DNA of 8,415 nucleotides from Chloroflexota bacterium (GTDB lineage Bacteria; Chloroflexota; Anaerolineae; Anaerolineales; UBA11579), in assembly GCA_003250455.1 (NCBI GenBank), contig QKGK01000370.1:1-8415 (forward strand), read 5' to 3'. The notes under the pieces are model-generated. The model was not told the origin of the DNA. It did no database searches and saw only the letters and a program-made list of their open reading frames with translations. Below are positions 1 through 5,456 of the stretch, in pieces. The position numbers and the translations under genes were made by a program. Positions within the stretch are counted from its first letter, which is position 1. Each line of letters begins with the position of its first letter.

Positions 1-1
1 C

Positions 2-235
2 CGCCAGCTGTACCTGATCGAAGAAGCCTCCAAAGGCGCTACGCTTCGCCGCCTGGAAATGCCCGGCGCCAATTACGACCCAGCCTGGTCTCCGGACAGC
101 AACTGGATCGTGTTCACCAACGCGCAGAGCAGCAACCAGGAGATCTACATCATGGACAAAGGGGGGCGCTTTGTCACCAACCTGACCAATGACCCGGCTA
201 TCGATAAAATGCCCTCCTGGAAGCCGGTGCCTTAA
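2..235 (+). CDS. TolB/PD40-type beta-propeller protein, C-terminal fragment
   Basis: This is the last 77 codons of a gene that begins before the window; the frame is open from the first bases and ends at TAA 233-235. The fragment holds one complete propeller-blade signature (PAWSPDSNWIVFTN, followed by QEIYIMD) and the start of a final one ending in PSWKP. This is the PD40/WD40-like repeat of TolB and related secreted or periplasmic propeller proteins, in which each blade carries a P-x-W-S-P-D-G-type turn. The residues before it (RQLYLIEEASKG) look like the preceding outer strand. Such propellers occur in TolB, in DPP-IV-like peptidases, and as sensor or anchor domains of larger proteins. The N-terminal part is missing, so the full architecture and function cannot be told. 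The call to a PD40 propeller is firm; any closer assignment is not possible. Confidence 0.8.
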   Translation, partial: RQLYLIEEASKGATLRRLEMPGANYDPAWSPDSNWIVFTNAQSSNQEIYIMDKGGRFVTNLTNDPAIDKMPSWKPVP

Positions 236-263
236 CCGCTCCATTTTTCCAAAAAGTCAAGAC

Positions 264-287
264 TAGCGGCACCTCAAGGTGCCGTTA
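264..287 (+). terminator. Stem-loop after the propeller gene, possible terminator
   Basis: The arms CGGCACC (267-273) and GGTGCCG (278-284) form a 7-bp GC-rich stem with a TCAA loop. The stem can extend to 10 bp with TAG/TTA at the base (one G-U pair). It lies 28 bases after the stop codon of the propeller gene. No T-tract follows, so it is either a weak intrinsic terminator or an mRNA 3'-end stabilising hairpin. Confidence 0.4.
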
Positions 288-363
288 ACACTTCGTTCAA
301 CTCTAATGCATGTTTTGCTCGTTTCCCACCGAACCACTCTTCTTGTCATTCACTCCTCTGTCC

Positions 364-440
364 TGGATTCCCGCCTGCGCGGGAATGACAACCTCTTCGC
401 TTTTCTCGTGTCATTCCCGCACGGGTTTGGCGGGAATCCA
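364..440. repeat. Pair of inverted palindromic intergenic repeats
   Basis: Two copies of one short element lie head to head. The left copy (364-390) contains TGGATTCCCGCC and GCGGGAATGACA; the right copy (409-440) contains TGTCATTCCCGC and GGCGGGAATCCA. Each copy is itself an imperfect palindrome (ATTCCCGC...GCGGGAAT). Together they form two nested perfect 12-bp inverted repeats, 364-375 with 429-440 and 379-390 with 409-420, around an 18-base loop. The right copy has a longer centre (about eight bases against three). The core GTCATTCCCGC...GCGGGAATCCA is a type of extragenic palindromic repeat that recurs in many bacterial genomes, sometimes described as REP-like or MITE-like. Whether it is mobile here cannot be judged from one locus. 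Confidence 0.8.
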
Positions 441-473
441 CTTCGTCCTCTTTCTATAAACCTTCGACTTCCA

Positions 474-498
474 CCAGCTAAGCTGGGGCTTTTTGTTT
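474..498 (+). terminator. Small hairpin followed by a T-rich tract
   Basis: CCAGC (474-478) pairs with GCTGG (482-486) around a three-base loop, and GGCTTTTTGTTT follows. It has the form of a weak rho-independent terminator, with two G residues between stem and T-tract. It could end transcription from the propeller gene before the promoter at 529. Confidence 0.4.
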
Positions 499-506
499 CA
501 GTTCCC

Positions 507-534
507 CTTACAACGTGCCCCGCAGTGATATAAT
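507..534 (+). promoter_or_regulatory. Extended -10 promoter for the membrane protein gene
   Basis: A perfect TATAAT lies at 529-534 with the extended TG dinucleotide at 526-527. CTTACA at 507-512 matches four of six bases of the -35 consensus with a 16-base spacer. The initiation site would fall near 541, about 25-35 bases before the start codon. The ten bases GTGATATAAT recur exactly at the promoter at 3278-3287. Confidence 0.7.
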
Positions 535-575
535 ACGACAAAATTTATCTTCTTATATGGAAAGGGATGGCTAAG

Positions 576-1094
576 ATGATTTACCTGATAACCGTTTTAC
601 GGCTCCTTCACATCGTAGGGGGAATCTTCTGGGTGGGCGCAGCCCTGATGCTCACCTTTTTCGTTTCACCGACTGTCGCTGCCACCATGGAAGCCGGGCA
701 GAAATTTATGGCTCACATGATGCAGCGTACTGCTTTTAATAAAGCAATTATGATCAGCGCGTCAGTCTCCGTGCTGGCGGGAATAGCGCTCTATACGATC
801 GATTCAAATTTCTTCCAATCCGCCTGGATGCACTCCGGGCCAGGGATCGGGTTTGGGCTTGGGGGAACCTTTGCCTATATTGGATTCGCGATCGGGCTGG
901 TGCAAAACCGCCGTTCCAACGCCCTTGGGCAGTTGGGGCTCGTCCTCCAAAGCCAAACCACCCCGCCAACCACGGAACAACGCGAAAAGTTACAGAAGCT
1001 GCAGTCTCAACTCAAATCCGGCGGTATTTGGAATGCCATTTTCCTGCTGCTGGCCGCCATCCTGATGTCCACCGCACGCTTCCTGGTCTTTTAG
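576..1094 (+). CDS. Small four-helix integral membrane protein (CopD/DUF2269-like)
   Basis: This encodes a 172-residue membrane protein with about four hydrophobic helices. Numbered from the 576 start these are near 5-32, 53-73, 84-106 and 148-168, with a charged Gln/Lys-rich segment between the last two. The first helix carries LRLLHIVGGIFWVGA, the His-x(6)-Trp-x-Gly pattern seen in CopD-like and DUF2269-type four-helix proteins, where the His may bind heme or metal. A start at 567 is also open, but there the purine-rich GGAAAGGG (559-566) abuts the ATG with no spacer. The ATG at 576 leaves 9 bases and is preferred, giving MIYLITVLRLLH. The gene is 18 bases ahead of the acetyltransferase gene and is probably transcribed with it from the promoter at 529. 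Function is unknown; a redox or metal-related membrane role is only an analogy. Confidence 0.75.
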   Translation: MIYLITVLRLLHIVGGIFWVGAALMLTFFVSPTVAATMEAGQKFMAHMMQRTAFNKAIMISASVSVLAGIALYTIDSNFFQSAWMHSGPGIGFGLGGTFAYIGFAIGLVQNRRSNALGQLGLVLQSQTTPPTTEQREKLQKLQSQLKSGGIWNAIFLLLAAILMSTARFLVF

Positions 1095-1112
1095 CACACT
1101 CAAGGCCAGCTT

Positions 1113-1598
1113 ATGAGTCCAAAGCCAACCATCACCTTACGGCCCATTCAGCCGGGCGATCTGGAAGTCTTCTTTCACAATCAGCTCGATCCGGTAGCCA
1201 ACCAGATGGCGGCTTTCACCAGCAAAGACCCGACCGACCGGGCAGCTTTTGACGCTCACTGGGAAAAGATCATTGCGGACGAGACCGTCTTCAACCGCAC
1301 CATTCTGGTGGATGGGCAGGTGGTAGGTTCGGTACTTAAATATGAAATGATGGGAGATTCCGAGGTCAGCTACTGGATCGACAGGCAATTTTGGGGACAG
1401 GGTATCACCACCACAGCCCTCCTGCTTTTTCTGGAAGAGCTGACCACCCGTCCCCTGTATGGACGCGCCGCCGCAGACAATCTCGGCTCCATCCGTGTGC
1501 TGGAAAAATGCGGCTTTCAAAAAATCGGCGTGGAACACGGATTCGCCAACGCCCGTGGCGAGGAGATCGAAGAAGTCGTCTTTCGGCTGGATTATTGA
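1113..1598 (+). CDS. GNAT family N-acetyltransferase (RimJ/RimL-like)
   Basis: This is a 161-residue single-domain GNAT enzyme, which transfers an acetyl group from acetyl-CoA to an amine. The N-terminus TLRPIQPGDLEVFF is the usual first strand and helix of the RimJ/RimL-like (Acetyltransf_3) branch. The acetyl-CoA binding loop is visible as YWIDRQFWGQGITTTAL (87-103), matching the Q/R-x-x-G-x-G/A motif. The C-terminal DNLGSIRVLEKCGF (122-135) is the conserved N-x-x-S-x-x-V-x-x-K-x-G-F segment. Length and motif order are normal. The substrate cannot be predicted; RimJ-like paralogues act on ribosomal proteins, antibiotics or small amines. There is no strong Shine-Dalgarno before the ATG, so expression may depend on coupling to the membrane protein gene 18 bases upstream. 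A strong terminator follows. Confidence 0.9.
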   Translation: MSPKPTITLRPIQPGDLEVFFHNQLDPVANQMAAFTSKDPTDRAAFDAHWEKIIADETVFNRTILVDGQVVGSVLKYEMMGDSEVSYWIDRQFWGQGITTTALLLFLEELTTRPLYGRAAADNLGSIRVLEKCGFQKIGVEHGFANARGEEIEEVVFRLDY

Positions 1599-1620
1599 GG
1601 GATAACTTGAAATCAGATTA

Positions 1621-1650
1621 AGAGTCAGGTTTTCAACCTGACTCTTTTTT
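1621..1650 (+). terminator. Rho-independent terminator after the GNAT gene
   Basis: A perfect 11-bp stem, AGAGTCAGGTT (1621-1631) with AACCTGACTCT (1635-1645), has a TTC loop and is followed by TTTTTATTTATTT. It begins 22 bases after the GNAT stop. It also lies just beyond the end of the convergent minus-strand gene (stop at 1653-1655). Read on that strand the tail is only weakly T-rich, so it is mainly a plus-strand terminator. Confidence 0.92.
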
Positions 1651-1652
1651 AT

Positions 1653-2006
1653 TTATTTACCGCCGATCATTCCCAGGTGGGTGTGCTTAAAAGCATCCGG
1701 GTATTTCAATCCGTAGCCAAACATCCGGTCCATATTGGTATGGGCAAACATGATCACTCCGGCAAGCTGCACCCAGGCCACCCCCAACCAAACGCCCAGC
1801 GCAAAGACCAACAAGGTCACTGTTTTATGATGCACGAAGTTATAGGTCACCGCGCCAACCCGGGGGGAAACGGCATACCCGATCATGCTCACATCGGGGA
1901 CGAACAGCAGCAGCGGGAACCACCACCAGGCGTAGTCCAGTTGGGTAAAGGCGAAAATCCCCAGCAGGAATAACGCCGCTTCTTCCAGACGGATCCAGTT
2001 TTTCAT
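1653..2006 (-). CDS. DUF4260 family membrane protein
   Basis: This is a 117-residue small integral membrane protein. I recognise it as DUF4260 from the pattern WIRLEEAALFLLGIFAF, then a Trp-rich stretch WWWFPLLLFVPDVSM, then SPRVGAVTYNFVHHK, and at the end MDRMFGYGLKYPDAFKHTHLG. The last segment, with GYGLKYP and a final HTHLG, is the family's most typical part. There are about three hydrophobic segments (near 9-25, 27-40 and 63-88). No biochemical role is established for the family. The start is well supported: AGGAG lies about 7 bases ahead of the ATG on the minus strand. The gene is last in a three-gene minus-strand operon, 33 bases after the HD-domain gene. A short inverted repeat, CAATAA...TTATTG, lies in that gap and may be an mRNA processing or weak regulatory element. 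Confidence 0.88.
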   Translation of the reverse strand: MKNWIRLEEAALFLLGIFAFTQLDYAWWWFPLLLFVPDVSMIGYAVSPRVGAVTYNFVHHKTVTLLVFALGVWLGVAWVQLAGVIMFAHTNMDRMFGYGLKYPDAFKHTHLGMIGGK

Positions 2007-2039
2007 TTTCTTCTCCTAACAATAATTGTTTATTGAGTA

Positions 2040-2564
2040 CTAGTTATTCTCATCAACCTGCTGAAGGATTTTTAAATACGATTGATTAGCTTCAGAAAGA
2101 GGAGAAAGATCATCATCCTGATGATGCAGGATCAGCTCTTGAATGGACGGCGCAGCGCCGGCCTCTGCCGCCATCTCCGCCCCCCAACGGGGATGCTGCG
2201 CTGCCACCACAATCGCAGCGCGCCAACTGTTCAGGGTCATCTCACCAATCCGTTGGTATGTTTCAGGGGAGAACTGCTTCAAGAGCACAGAAACCGCACG
2301 CTGCCAGGGACGCAGGGGATAGCGGGACTTCCCTACATCATGCAGCAGCGCCGCAGCGAGCAGGTCCGGTTGGGTGTGACCTTCACTCCGGATACCCTCG
2401 AATACCCTCAGCGCATGCGCCTGCTCAAAGGGGAGCAACTGCGAAAAAAGAGCAAACAATTCCGGGGAGAGCAGCTCCTCCGCCCGGGATAGGGACGCCA
2501 AATCCGGCGTATCCGTGTACGCCCGTCGAAACTGCCAAAAACGATATACAATCTGCCGGATCAG
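2040..2564 (-). CDS. HD-domain protein (predicted metal-dependent phosphohydrolase)
   Basis: The protein has the metal-binding pattern of the HD superfamily. Numbered from the CTG start below, these are His50 (EQAHALRVF), His75-Asp76 (LLHDVGKSR), His124 (AQHPRWGAEMA) and His147-His148 followed by Asp150-152 (ELILHHQDDD). HD proteins hydrolyse phosphoester bonds in nucleotides or cyclic nucleotides; no substrate can be assigned. The first recognised start would be TTG at 2499-2501, but it has no Shine-Dalgarno. The frame stays open back to the stop codon of the M50 gene. A CTG at 2562-2564 lies exactly 6 bases after AGGGG, which overlaps that stop. Starting there adds 21 residues, IRQIVYRFWQFRRAY and following, a helical and basic N-terminus that fits my recollection of Chloroflexota relatives. 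I therefore place the start at 2564; if it is wrong, the TTG gives 153 residues. The gene is the middle member of a minus-strand operon. Confidence 0.82.
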   Translation of the reverse strand: MIRQIVYRFWQFRRAYTDTPDLASLSRAEELLSPELFALFSQLLPFEQAHALRVFEGIRSEGHTQPDLLAAALLHDVGKSRYPLRPWQRAVSVLLKQFSPETYQRIGEMTLNSWRAAIVVAAQHPRWGAEMAAEAGAAPSIQELILHHQDDDLSPLSEANQSYLKILQQVDENN

Positions 2565-2573
2565 GGTCGTCCC

Positions 2574-3212
2574 CTAGAGGAACAAGTTCATCAACCAGGT
2601 CGCCGGGGTGAACACCAGCCAATCGGTGACCGGCACACCCAACCGGGGGAGAATCAGGAGCAGCACCAGCATCGGCCCAAATGAAAAGCGCCGCAGCGCT
2701 GCCAGCTTGCTCCCCAGGTCCGGGGGCAGCAGCCAGACGGCCACCTTCTCTCCGTCCAGGGGGAAGAGCGGGATAAGGTTGAAAAAGAAGAGCACAAAAT
2801 TGATCAGCGAGAAAATGTACAGCACCTGATAGAGGGAAGGGATCACCTGGTTCGCAGCAGCAGGTTGAGTCACCAGCCCGCTCGCCAGGATCAACCCGGC
2901 AGCCAGTCCCAACAGCAGGTTGGTGACCGGTCCAGCCAAGGCGACCAATGCAGGGGCTGTGCGGGAATTCCGCTCCAGGGCATATTGATTTACAGGTACA
3001 GGCTTGGCCCAGCCAAACCCGGCCAGTACCAACATCAGCGAGCCGAACAGGTCCAGGTGGGCAAACGGGTTGAGGGTCAGCCGCCCCATCATGCGCGGTG
3101 TATCGTCCCCAAAATAATCAGCGGTCAGCGCGTGGGCCAGTTCGTGGAGCGGGAAGGCCACAAACAGCACCACCAACAGGCTGATGATCTGTGCTACAGA
3201 GAAATTTAACAT
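2574..3212 (-). CDS. M50 family site-2 protease-type zinc metalloprotease
   Basis: This is a 212-residue polytopic membrane peptidase of the M50 (site-2 protease) group, which cuts substrates within or near the membrane. All expected elements are present. The zinc motif HELAH (23-27) lies in the first helix. NPFAHLDLFGSLM (48-60) and GWAKPVPVN (67-75) follow, then AGP (93-95). The third zinc ligand lies in FNLIPLFPLDGEK (144-156, with Asp153). This is the compact form without a PDZ domain, typical of the uncharacterised bacterial and archaeal SpoIVFB-like subgroup rather than RseP. The start is supported by GGAG six bases ahead of the ATG on the minus strand, and an extended -10 promoter (TGGTATAAT) lies about 55 bases upstream. 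It is the first gene of the operon with the HD protein and the DUF4260 protein; its stop codon overlaps the ribosome-binding site of the next gene. Its substrate is unknown. Confidence 0.92.
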   Translation of the reverse strand: MLNFSVAQIISLLVVLFVAFPLHELAHALTADYFGDDTPRMMGRLTLNPFAHLDLFGSLMLVLAGFGWAKPVPVNQYALERNSRTAPALVALAGPVTNLLLGLAAGLILASGLVTQPAAANQVIPSLYQVLYIFSLINFVLFFFNLIPLFPLDGEKVAVWLLPPDLGSKLAALRRFSFGPMLVLLLILPRLGVPVTDWLVFTPATWLMNLFL

Positions 3213-3265
3213 CTAAAGCTCCATTCCAATTTTTATATAACTCTTAGATGCGGTAATAAGGGGCG

Positions 3266-3274
3266 ATTATACCA
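3266..3274 (-). promoter_or_regulatory. Extended -10 promoter for the minus-strand M50 operon
   Basis: On the minus strand the sequence TGGTATAAT gives a perfect TATAAT (3271 down to 3266) with the extended TG. A -35 match about 16 bases upstream is poor (TTCGAG), which is acceptable for an extended -10 promoter. It faces away from the plus-strand promoter at 3279-3287, and the two -10 elements are only about ten bases apart. Confidence 0.6.
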
Positions 3275-3278
3275 CCCG

Positions 3279-3287
3279 TGATATAAT
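3279..3287 (+). promoter_or_regulatory. Extended -10 promoter for the DUF951-rsmI operon
   Basis: TGATATAAT holds a perfect TATAAT at 3282-3287 with the extended TG at 3279-3280. I see no good -35. Transcription would begin near 3294, about 29 bases before the DUF951 start. The ten bases GTGATATAAT (3278-3287) are identical to those at 525-534. Confidence 0.65.
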
Positions 3288-3322
3288 CTCGAACTGATAG
3301 AAAGACAAAGGGTATCCAAATT

Positions 3323-3535
3323 ATGCTGCCGGAAATACACCTGAACGACCATGTAGAGATGCGAAAAGCTCATCCATGCGGGAGCACCGTTTGGAAAGTT
3401 ACCCGCCTGGGCGCCGATATTGGCCTGGAATGTTTGGGCTGCGGCCGCCGGGTGATGCTCACCCGCCGCAAGCTGGCCCGCCGGATGAAGCACATCGCTC
3501 CCGCAAAAGATGAAGGGGATTCTCCAAGCGCATGA
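3323..3535 (+). CDS. DUF951 family small protein
   Basis: This 70-residue protein matches the DUF951 family closely in order and spacing: LNDHVEMRKAHPCGSTVWKV, then RLGADIGLECLGCGRRVMLTR, then a basic tail. His17-Pro-Cys19-Gly and Cys37-x-x-Cys40 could together bind one metal ion, probably zinc. The family's fold and role are not established to my knowledge; the basic, Cys-containing character would suit nucleic-acid binding, which is inference. AAAGGG lies 10 bases ahead of the ATG. The stop codon overlaps the start of rsmI (ATGA), so the two genes are translationally coupled. It is the first gene after the divergent promoter. Confidence 0.88.
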   Translation: MLPEIHLNDHVEMRKAHPCGSTVWKVTRLGADIGLECLGCGRRVMLTRRKLARRMKHIAPAKDEGDSPSA

Positions 3536-4365
3536 GCACCTTATACCTGGTCGCAACGCCCATCGGCAACCTGGAAGATTTCAGCCCGCGCGCCATTCGC
3601 ATCCTCAAGGAAGTGATTTTGGTAGCAGCCGAAGATACCCGGCGCACCGTTAAACTGCTCAACCACTTCCAGATCGGCACCACCTCCACCAGCTATTACG
3701 ATCACAATAAAGGCACCAAAACCGAAGCGATCCTCAACGCCCTGGAAAAAGGGGATGTCGCCCTGGTATCGGACGCAGGCACCCCCGGGCTGAACGATCC
3801 CGGCTACCTGCTGGTGAAAATGGCGCTCGAGGCCGGGCACACCGTCAGCCCGATCCCCGGGCCAAGCGCGCCAATTGCCGCCCTGGTGGTCTCCGGACTG
3901 CCCACAGACCGCTTTCTTTATTTGGGATATCTCCCCCGAAAGCAGGGGGAACGTCTGCGCGCAGTAGAAGAAGTAAAATCACTCCCATACACGCTGATCT
4001 TTTTTGAAACCCCTCACCGGCTGGACGAGTCGCTTGCAGACCTGCAAGACCTGCTGGGAGACCGGCAAATTGCCGTGGCCGGAGAGCTGACCAAAATGTT
4101 TGAAGAAGTGTACAGGGGCACGATCAGCAGCGCCCGGACGCATTTCCAGAACTTCCCTGCCAGAGGCGAATACACCCTGGTGATTGCCGGTCAGGCCAAA
4201 ACCGAACAAAAATGGACACAGGAGGACGTGGTGAACGCCGCCAAGGTAATACTGCAATCCGACATTTCCCCTTCTCAGGCAGCCCGCCAGCTGGCCGAAC
4301 AATCCGGCTGGCCGCGGCGTAAAATTTACCAGATCCTCACTGACCTGCAAAATCAAAACACCTAA
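3532..4365 (+). CDS. rsmI: 16S rRNA (cytidine-1402 2'-O)-methyltransferase RsmI
   Basis: RsmI is a tetrapyrrole-methylase-fold enzyme that uses S-adenosylmethionine to 2'-O-methylate C1402 of 16S rRNA in the decoding centre; RsmH methylates the same base on N4. The 277-residue protein is normal length. It starts with LYLVATPIGNLEDFSPRA, the family signature. AAEDTRRTVKLLNHF, LVSDAGTPGLNDPG (the SAM-binding region, about residues 79-92), IPGPSAPIAALVVSGLPTDRF and FETPHRLDESL follow. KMFEEVYRGTI comes next. The C-terminus (SPSQAARQLAEQSGWPRRKIYQI) is the small helical domain usual in RsmI. The start overlaps the DUF951 stop by four bases (ATGA). The nearest purine tract, AAGGGG, is 13 bases away, so translation probably depends on coupling. 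The sugar-phosphate isomerase gene follows after 14 bases. Confidence 0.96.
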   Translation: MSTLYLVATPIGNLEDFSPRAIRILKEVILVAAEDTRRTVKLLNHFQIGTTSTSYYDHNKGTKTEAILNALEKGDVALVSDAGTPGLNDPGYLLVKMALEAGHTVSPIPGPSAPIAALVVSGLPTDRFLYLGYLPRKQGERLRAVEEVKSLPYTLIFFETPHRLDESLADLQDLLGDRQIAVAGELTKMFEEVYRGTISSARTHFQNFPARGEYTLVIAGQAKTEQKWTQEDVVNAAKVILQSDISPSQAARQLAEQSGWPRRKIYQILTDLQNQNT

Positions 4366-4379
4366 ACAAGAGGTAACCA

Positions 4380-5438
4380 ATGGAATTATTTTCGCAAGAC
4401 GCAATCCAAAAGCTCGACTCGGAAAATATGATCGAACATATTAATACCCTGCCCGACCAGCTGGCATTCGCCTGGAATCTGGGTAAATCTTATTCCCTGC
4501 CGGAAATGCCCACCGCCCAGCACATCATCATCGCCGGGATGGGCGGTTCAGCGATTGCCGGTGATATGATCGCTGCCTATGCCGAGCGCACTGCCGCCAT
4601 TCCGGTGACAGTCATCCGGGACTATACCCTTCCCAAATGGCAGAACGCGCTGGTGATCTGTTCCTCCCACTCCGGCAATACCGAGGAGACACTCTCCATC
4701 TTTGACCAGGCCAAAGCAGCCGGCCTGCCTATCCTGGCAATTTCCACGGGCGGAAAGCTTGCTCAAAAAGCGAGTGAAGCCGGCCTTCCGCTGTGGACAT
4801 TTGAAGACGACTTCCAGCCGCGAGCCGCAGTGGGATTTTCTTTTGGACTGCTGCTGGCCGCATTCGTTAAGCTGGGAGTGATCACGGAAAGCACCGCCGA
4901 GGCAGACCTGACCGCAGCTGTGGCAGCAATGAAGGCCCAGATGGTCGATTTCCTGCCGGAAGTGCCTGCTGTCGTCAACCCTGCCAAGCGCATGGCCGGT
5001 CAGTTCATCAACCGCTGGGTAACGCTGTTTGCTTCCGGCTTTCTGTCGCCGATCGCCCGCCGCTGGAAAACCCAGATCAATGAAGTTGCCAAAGCACAGG
5101 CGGCTTTCGAACTCATCCCCGAAGCAGACCACAACACGCTCCAGGGGATCCACTTCCCGGATGGCATGTTCGGCCAATCGCTGGCCTATTTCATCACCTC
5201 CAGACAAAATCACCCCCGCAACAACCTGCGGGAGGAACATACCCGCAAGATCATGATGCTGGAAGGGATCGGCACCGATTTCTATCGGGCGCCAAATGCC
5301 GGTATCCTGGAAGATATGTGGGCCGCCCTCCATTTTGGCGACTACCTGGCCTACTACCTGGCAATTGCCTATCAGGTGGACCCCACTCCAGTGCCCATGC
5401 TGCAAAATCTCAAACAAACGCTAAAGGACGCGGAATAA
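4380..5438 (+). CDS. Bifunctional phosphoglucose/phosphomannose isomerase (SIS domain)
   Basis: This 352-residue protein belongs to the two-SIS-domain PGI/PMI family first described in archaea, which interconverts fructose-6-phosphate with glucose-6-phosphate and mannose-6-phosphate. The first SIS domain shows IAGMGGSAIAGD (51-62) and SSHSGNTEET (95-104), the phosphosugar-binding loops, and PRAAVGFSFG follows. In the second half RRWKTQINEVAK places a Glu at 235, and PEADHN places a His at 251. Their 16-residue spacing equals that of the catalytic Glu203/His219 pair of the Pyrobaculum enzyme. The C-terminal segment EEHTRKIMMLEGIGTDFY through LAYYLAIAYQVDPTPV is the PGI/PMI C-terminal domain. 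AAGAGGT lies about 5 bases ahead of the ATG. The gene sits 14 bases after rsmI and 18 bases before the thioredoxin-VKOR gene. The usual NEN(A/S)K motif reads NEVAK here, and the usual Asn of the NHN motif reads Asp; both positions flank the catalytic residues. Confidence 0.9.
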   Translation: MELFSQDAIQKLDSENMIEHINTLPDQLAFAWNLGKSYSLPEMPTAQHIIIAGMGGSAIAGDMIAAYAERTAAIPVTVIRDYTLPKWQNALVICSSHSGNTEETLSIFDQAKAAGLPILAISTGGKLAQKASEAGLPLWTFEDDFQPRAAVGFSFGLLLAAFVKLGVITESTAEADLTAAVAAMKAQMVDFLPEVPAVVNPAKRMAGQFINRWVTLFASGFLSPIARRWKTQINEVAKAQAAFELIPEADHNTLQGIHFPDGMFGQSLAYFITSRQNHPRNNLREEHTRKIMMLEGIGTDFYRAPNAGILEDMWAALHFGDYLAYYLAIAYQVDPTPVPMLQNLKQTLKDAE

Positions 5439-5456
5439 CCGCTTTATTGATATCGC

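Larger units (their letters stand above)
236..575. other. Gene-free region with hairpins, inverted repeats and a promoter
   Basis: About 340 bases lie between the propeller gene and the next gene, and I see no credible coding sequence in them. In order the stretch holds a stem-loop at 264-287, two inverted copies of a palindromic repeat at 364-440, a short hairpin followed by a T-rich tract at 474-498, and an extended -10 promoter at 526-534. Short open frames that cross the repeats read as Pro/Arg/Ser-rich peptides (FPRRRES), which is what this kind of repeat gives when translated, so they are not genes. Confidence 0.75.

Noticed and set aside
364..440. CRISPR array
   Set aside because: There are only two copies, in inverted rather than direct orientation, with no spacer series and no cas genes.
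279..541. Open frames of 84 (plus) and 63 (minus) residues between the propeller and membrane protein genes
   Set aside because: Both run through the palindromic repeats and read as repeat-derived peptides (SFPRRRESR and its reverse). They have no family resemblance and lie in the promoter/terminator region.
567..575. ATG at 567 as start of the membrane protein
   Set aside because: The Shine-Dalgarno-like GGAAAGGG abuts this ATG with no spacer, whereas the ATG at 576 is 9 bases from it and begins directly with the hydrophobic MIYLITVL. Not excluded, but less likely.
3233..3556. 107-residue minus-strand open frame over the DUF951 gene and divergent promoters
   Set aside because: It covers two promoters and a well-recognised gene on the other strand and has no family resemblance.
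4548..5417. 289-residue minus-strand open frame opposite the sugar-phosphate isomerase
   Set aside because: The plus strand encodes an unmistakable PGI/PMI enzyme along the whole length. The antisense reading has no recognisable motif and an implausible His/Gly/Cys-rich composition.
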